Source: Cydia pomonella (taxonomy: Eukaryota > Arthropoda > Insecta > Lepidoptera > Tortricidae). From it: DNA of 64,000 nucleotides. Where the stretch lies: NCBI RefSeq assembly GCF_033807575.1, contig NC_084708.1, positions 4,984,501 through 5,048,500 of the forward strand. Direction: 5' to 3'. The first letter of the stretch is position 1. Every line of letters starts with the position of its first letter. Of the stretch, positions 63,945 through 64,000 are shown one piece after another. Made by a program: the position numbers and the translations under genes. A model generated the notes under the pieces. The model was not told the DNA's origin. It worked only from the letters and a program-made list of their open reading frames with translations, and did not search any database.

Positions 63945-64000
63945 TTATATATACCACGACGGTGGCAAGCAAGCATACGGCCCGCCTGATGGTAAGCAGT
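63945..64000 (-). mobile_element. LINE 3' end (GGTAGGGCACAGC family), cut by the window edge
   Basis: The minus strand reads ACTGCTTACCATCAGGCGGG, CCGTATGCTTGCTTGCCACC, GTCGTGGTATATAT, the last bases of the family at 6700-7016. The rest of the element lies beyond 64000. Confidence 0.7.

Overview
The window looks like gene-poor, repeat-packed nuclear DNA from a moth or butterfly. The base composition is AT-rich. It carries several copies of a tRNA-derived SINE whose head and tail I recognise from lepidopteran genomes, many short palindromic (TIR/foldback) elements of lepidopteran type, and truncated non-LTR retrotransposon ends. There are no operons, Shine-Dalgarno sites or long prokaryote-style reading frames. 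The species cannot be named. Family recognition is from memory; no database was searched.

Layout. 0-7 kb: a TIR element carrying a 30-bp minisatellite, palindromic MITEs and a LINE C-terminus with a CCHH finger. 7-12 kb: two direct duplications, several MITEs and LINE tails. 12-22 kb: the first SINE, LINE tails, and a retroelement C-terminal domain at 21.1 kb. 22.9-23.4 kb: an unrecognised reading frame broken by a frame change. 24-30 kb: MITEs, a reverse transcriptase fragment at 28.9 kb and a young 371-bp foldback at 29.9-30.3 kb. 32-38 kb: a nested duplication, GC-rich palindromes, a SINE and a 0.85-kb LINE fragment that keeps its YADD motif. 42-51 kb: a convergent pair of SINEs and a 1.3-kb element built round four 286-bp tandem units. 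51.9-58.9 kb: a locus whose non-coding segments occur twice in the same order. 60.7-62.6 kb: a CpG-richer stretch followed by the best candidate host exon (62349-62510, plus strand), with a good acceptor, an open frame and a donor.

No complete host gene can be supported, so most of the window is probably intergenic or lies in long introns. The retroelement genes are 5'-truncated and broken and would depend on enzymes encoded elsewhere. The SINEs have intact pol III boxes but would need a partner LINE. The MITEs encode nothing.

I did not find a convincing new multi-gene system. The items most worth a second look are the candidate exon and its upstream region, four minus-strand sites that resemble recursive-splicing (ratchet) points, the duplicated locus at 52-59 kb, the minisatellite inside a TIR element, and an inverted duplication inside a reverse transcriptase fragment.
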